A stretch of 15,555 nt of DNA, from the NCBI GenBank assembly GCA_002502785.1, contig DAQG01000106.1, forward strand, positions 1-15,555, read 5' to 3'. Below the pieces are notes generated by a model. The model was not told where the DNA came from, did not search any database, and was given only the letters and a program-made list of their open reading frames with translations. Positions 14,315 through 15,555 of the stretch are shown piece by piece. The position numbers and the translations under genes are program-made. Positions within the stretch are counted from its first letter, which is position 1. Each line of letters starts with the position of its first letter. The DNA is from Methanothrix harundinacea. Its GTDB lineage: Archaea; Halobacteriota; Methanosarcinia; Methanotrichales; Methanotrichaceae.

Positions 14315-14317
14315 TCA
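14315..14317 (-). other. In-frame TGA at a conserved tryptophan position
   Basis: On the - strand the codons read GAC GGC CGA TGA CAG ATC GAC, and the frame on both sides is the same and encodes one continuous DUF11-like repeat. In the other five repeats of this protein the aligned position is Trp (for example TVIWNDVG, LTWIEMG, LRWNNIG, ATWTLTH, VTWNLID). One G-to-A transition in TGG gives TGA. Other genes in the window end with TGA, so the codon is a normal stop in this genome. Confidence 0.85.
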
Positions 14318-15555
14318 TCGGCCGTCGGACCCCCTGGAAAGCGATTCCGAGACTACCTCCACCCGGTGGTCGAAGACGTCCCAGAGGACCAGGTCCATTA
14401 TGGGGAGGCTGCCGACGTTGCAGACTGTGATGTTGTAGGCGATCTTCTCGCCGCGTTTGACCTCGTCCTTGTCGGCGACCTTTGTCAAGTTGATTGACAA
14501 CAGATCTACGGTTGCGACATCTGTATCGTTGACACAACTACCTGTCGTCGGGGTTCCCACTGCAGTGACCTTATTTATCAGCGCTCCTCTGGCATCCTCA
14601 TCTATGCGGGCAACAAGTGTTATGTTCTTAGAAGCACCTACGGCCAAAGGACCCATCTCGATCCAGGTCAGGTTAGATACTCCGCTGTTGGTCTCATTGA
14701 TACCAGGTTGCGGTGAGGTACTCGAAAGAATACAGGTCATACCTTTCGGAAGCTGATCGAAGACGGTCACATTTTTCAGAGTGATGTTGCCGTCGTTGGT
14801 AAGATTTATAAAGAACGTTATCTCGCTCAGAGGTTCGCCCACTTTCGGCGACGCGATCTTTTCCACATTTATGCTGGCTTTGCGGGCGATCACCCTCTCG
14901 GTATCATTAGAGCTGACCGCTTTGCCGTTTACCGGAGTTCCAACGACGTTCACCTTGTTCGTCAAGCTTCCGAACACGTCACCGTCGATGCGACCTACTA
15001 GGTAAACCTGAACAGATTCGCCTATGCCGAGGGATCCAACATCGTTCCAAATAACGGTGACAGTTCCGTTGATGTTGTTTTCGATATTGTCTGGTGGAGG
15101 CCACGTTCCGGAGGAAATGTAGCTCATACCGTCGGGCAAGAGGTCGAACACTTTTACAGAGGTCAGGTTTATCTCGCCGGTGTTGGTGATGTTCAAGGTG
15201 AAGTTCACGTCAGTCTTGGCCGCGCCTTCAGTCAAGTTTGCAGTTTTGTTCACAGATATCACTGAGTTAAGCGCCTGTACGTCACAAGTTGCGTTACCCC
15301 TGACTAATCGGCCGCTGACATATACTTCATTGGTCAGTGTGCCCAACACAGCGCCATTAATACGGCCCACTAAGGAGATCTGAGTCGACTCTCCCGATTT
15401 GAGGGGACCAATGTTATTCCATCTTAAAGATATGTTACCTTTAAGTCCTAATATTATATCGTCAGGATCTGGGATCGATGAGACGTAGCTCATACCGAAG
15501 GGAAGAGCATCATAAATTGTTAAGTTCTCGATCTCGGCAGCGTGCCGAATGTGAT
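14315..15555 (-). CDS. N-terminal part of a DUF11-repeat surface protein (5' end beyond the window; ends at premature TGA)
   Basis: The frame is open to the right edge, so the true start and signal peptide lie outside. About 412 residues are visible. They form DUF11-like Ig repeats of roughly 120 residues. One is cut by the window edge (ENLTIYDALPFGM). Two are complete (TNTGEINLTSVKVFDLLPDGM region; TNDGNITLKNVTVFDQLPKGM region). A fourth starts SINLTKVADKDEVKRG and is broken off by the TGA after GSDGR. Each repeat has the xNTG core, the LPxGM turn and a VGRI/VARI strand. Many N-glycosylation sequons are present. Such repeats build stalk-like parts of archaeal surface and sheath proteins (family knowledge). 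With the 12314-14269 part it would make a protein of more than 1078 residues. Confidence 0.8.
   Translation of the reverse strand, partial: HIRHAAEIENLTIYDALPFGMSYVSSIPDPDDIILGLKGNISLRWNNIGPLKSGESTQISLVGRINGAVLGTLTNEVYVSGRLVRGNATCDVQALNSVISVNKTANLTEGAAKTDVNFTLNITNTGEINLTSVKVFDLLPDGMSYISSGTWPPPDNIENNINGTVTVIWNDVGSLGIGESVQVYLVGRIDGDVFGSLTNKVNVVGTPVNGKAVSSNDTERVIARKASINVEKIASPKVGEPLSEITFFINLTNDGNITLKNVTVFDQLPKGMTCILSSTSPQPGINETNSGVSNLTWIEMGPLAVGASKNITLVARIDEDARGALINKVTAVGTPTTGSCVNDTDVATVDLLSINLTKVADKDEVKRGEKIAYNITVCNVGSLPIMDLVLWDVFDHRVEVVSESLSRGSDGR
15536..15553. repeat. Right copy of the 18-bp inverted terminal repeat
   Basis: ggcagcgtgccgaatgtg is the perfect reverse complement of bases 1-18. 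Here it lies within the DUF11-repeat frame, encoding HIRHAA on the - strand. That sequence fits the repeat pattern poorly (NTG is expected nearby), which hints that the last bases of the window may not be genuine genomic sequence. Confidence 0.8.

Noticed and set aside
14315..14317. TGA as selenocysteine, or the gene as a pyrrolysine case
   Set aside because: The aligned residue is Trp, not Cys. Pyrrolysine uses TAG, not TGA. I see no SECIS-like element or selenocysteine machinery here.
1..15555. Composite transposon bounded by the 18-bp inverted repeats
   Set aside because: There is no transposase or recombinase gene. The interior contains core methanogen genes, and the right repeat sits inside a coding frame.

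Overview
The window looks like DNA from a methanogenic archaeon, most probably of the Methanotrichaceae (Methanothrix, formerly Methanosaeta). This is an inference. It rests on genes for coenzyme M synthesis (sulfopyruvate decarboxylase subunits and a methanogenesis-marker-16 type protein), on archaeal-style promoters with TATA boxes and T-tract terminators, and on a set of large Asn/Thr-rich secreted proteins with DUF11-like and right-handed beta-helix repeats that are typical of this group. I see no rRNA, tRNA, CRISPR array, transposase or phage gene. Gene density is high, and no gene-free stretch exceeds about 160 bases.

Left part (1-3219): comD and comE on the + strand encode the two subunits of sulfopyruvate decarboxylase, which makes sulfoacetaldehyde. 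Facing them on the - strand is a two-gene operon: a SAM-dependent methyltransferase followed by a DUF39/double-[4Fe-4S] protein (methanogenesis marker 16). The marker-16 protein is the likely enzyme for the next step, sulfoacetaldehyde to coenzyme M. comE and the marker-16 gene are convergent and overlap by 38 bases.

Middle part (3266-12234): three + strand genes encode secreted or surface proteins. The first is a small protein with a Pro-linker and a PEGA-like C-terminal domain. The second is a 393-residue protein with two DUF11/CARDB-like repeats. The third is a giant (about 2181 residues) NosD-type beta-helix protein with a signal peptide, about 1600 residues of 23-residue coils, six length-invariant 39-residue inserts each carrying a CxxC, a polyglycine linker, an Ig-like domain, one transmembrane helix and a long charged cytoplasmic tail with a recent 96-bp tandem repeat.

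Right part (12314-15555): one long DUF11-repeat surface-protein gene on the - strand runs off the right edge. It is split by a single in-frame TGA at 14315-14317. The TGA sits exactly where the five other repeats of the same protein have tryptophan, so it looks like a TGG-to-TGA change (mutation, sequencing error or, less likely, readthrough) in an otherwise continuous frame.

The first 18 bases of the window reappear as a perfect inverted copy 2 bases from the right end. This looks more like an assembly or amplification artefact than a transposon end, but it deserves a check. The strongest points for a second look are the TGA at the conserved Trp site, the CxxC-bearing inserts of the beta-helix protein, and that protein's surface-to-cytoplasm architecture.
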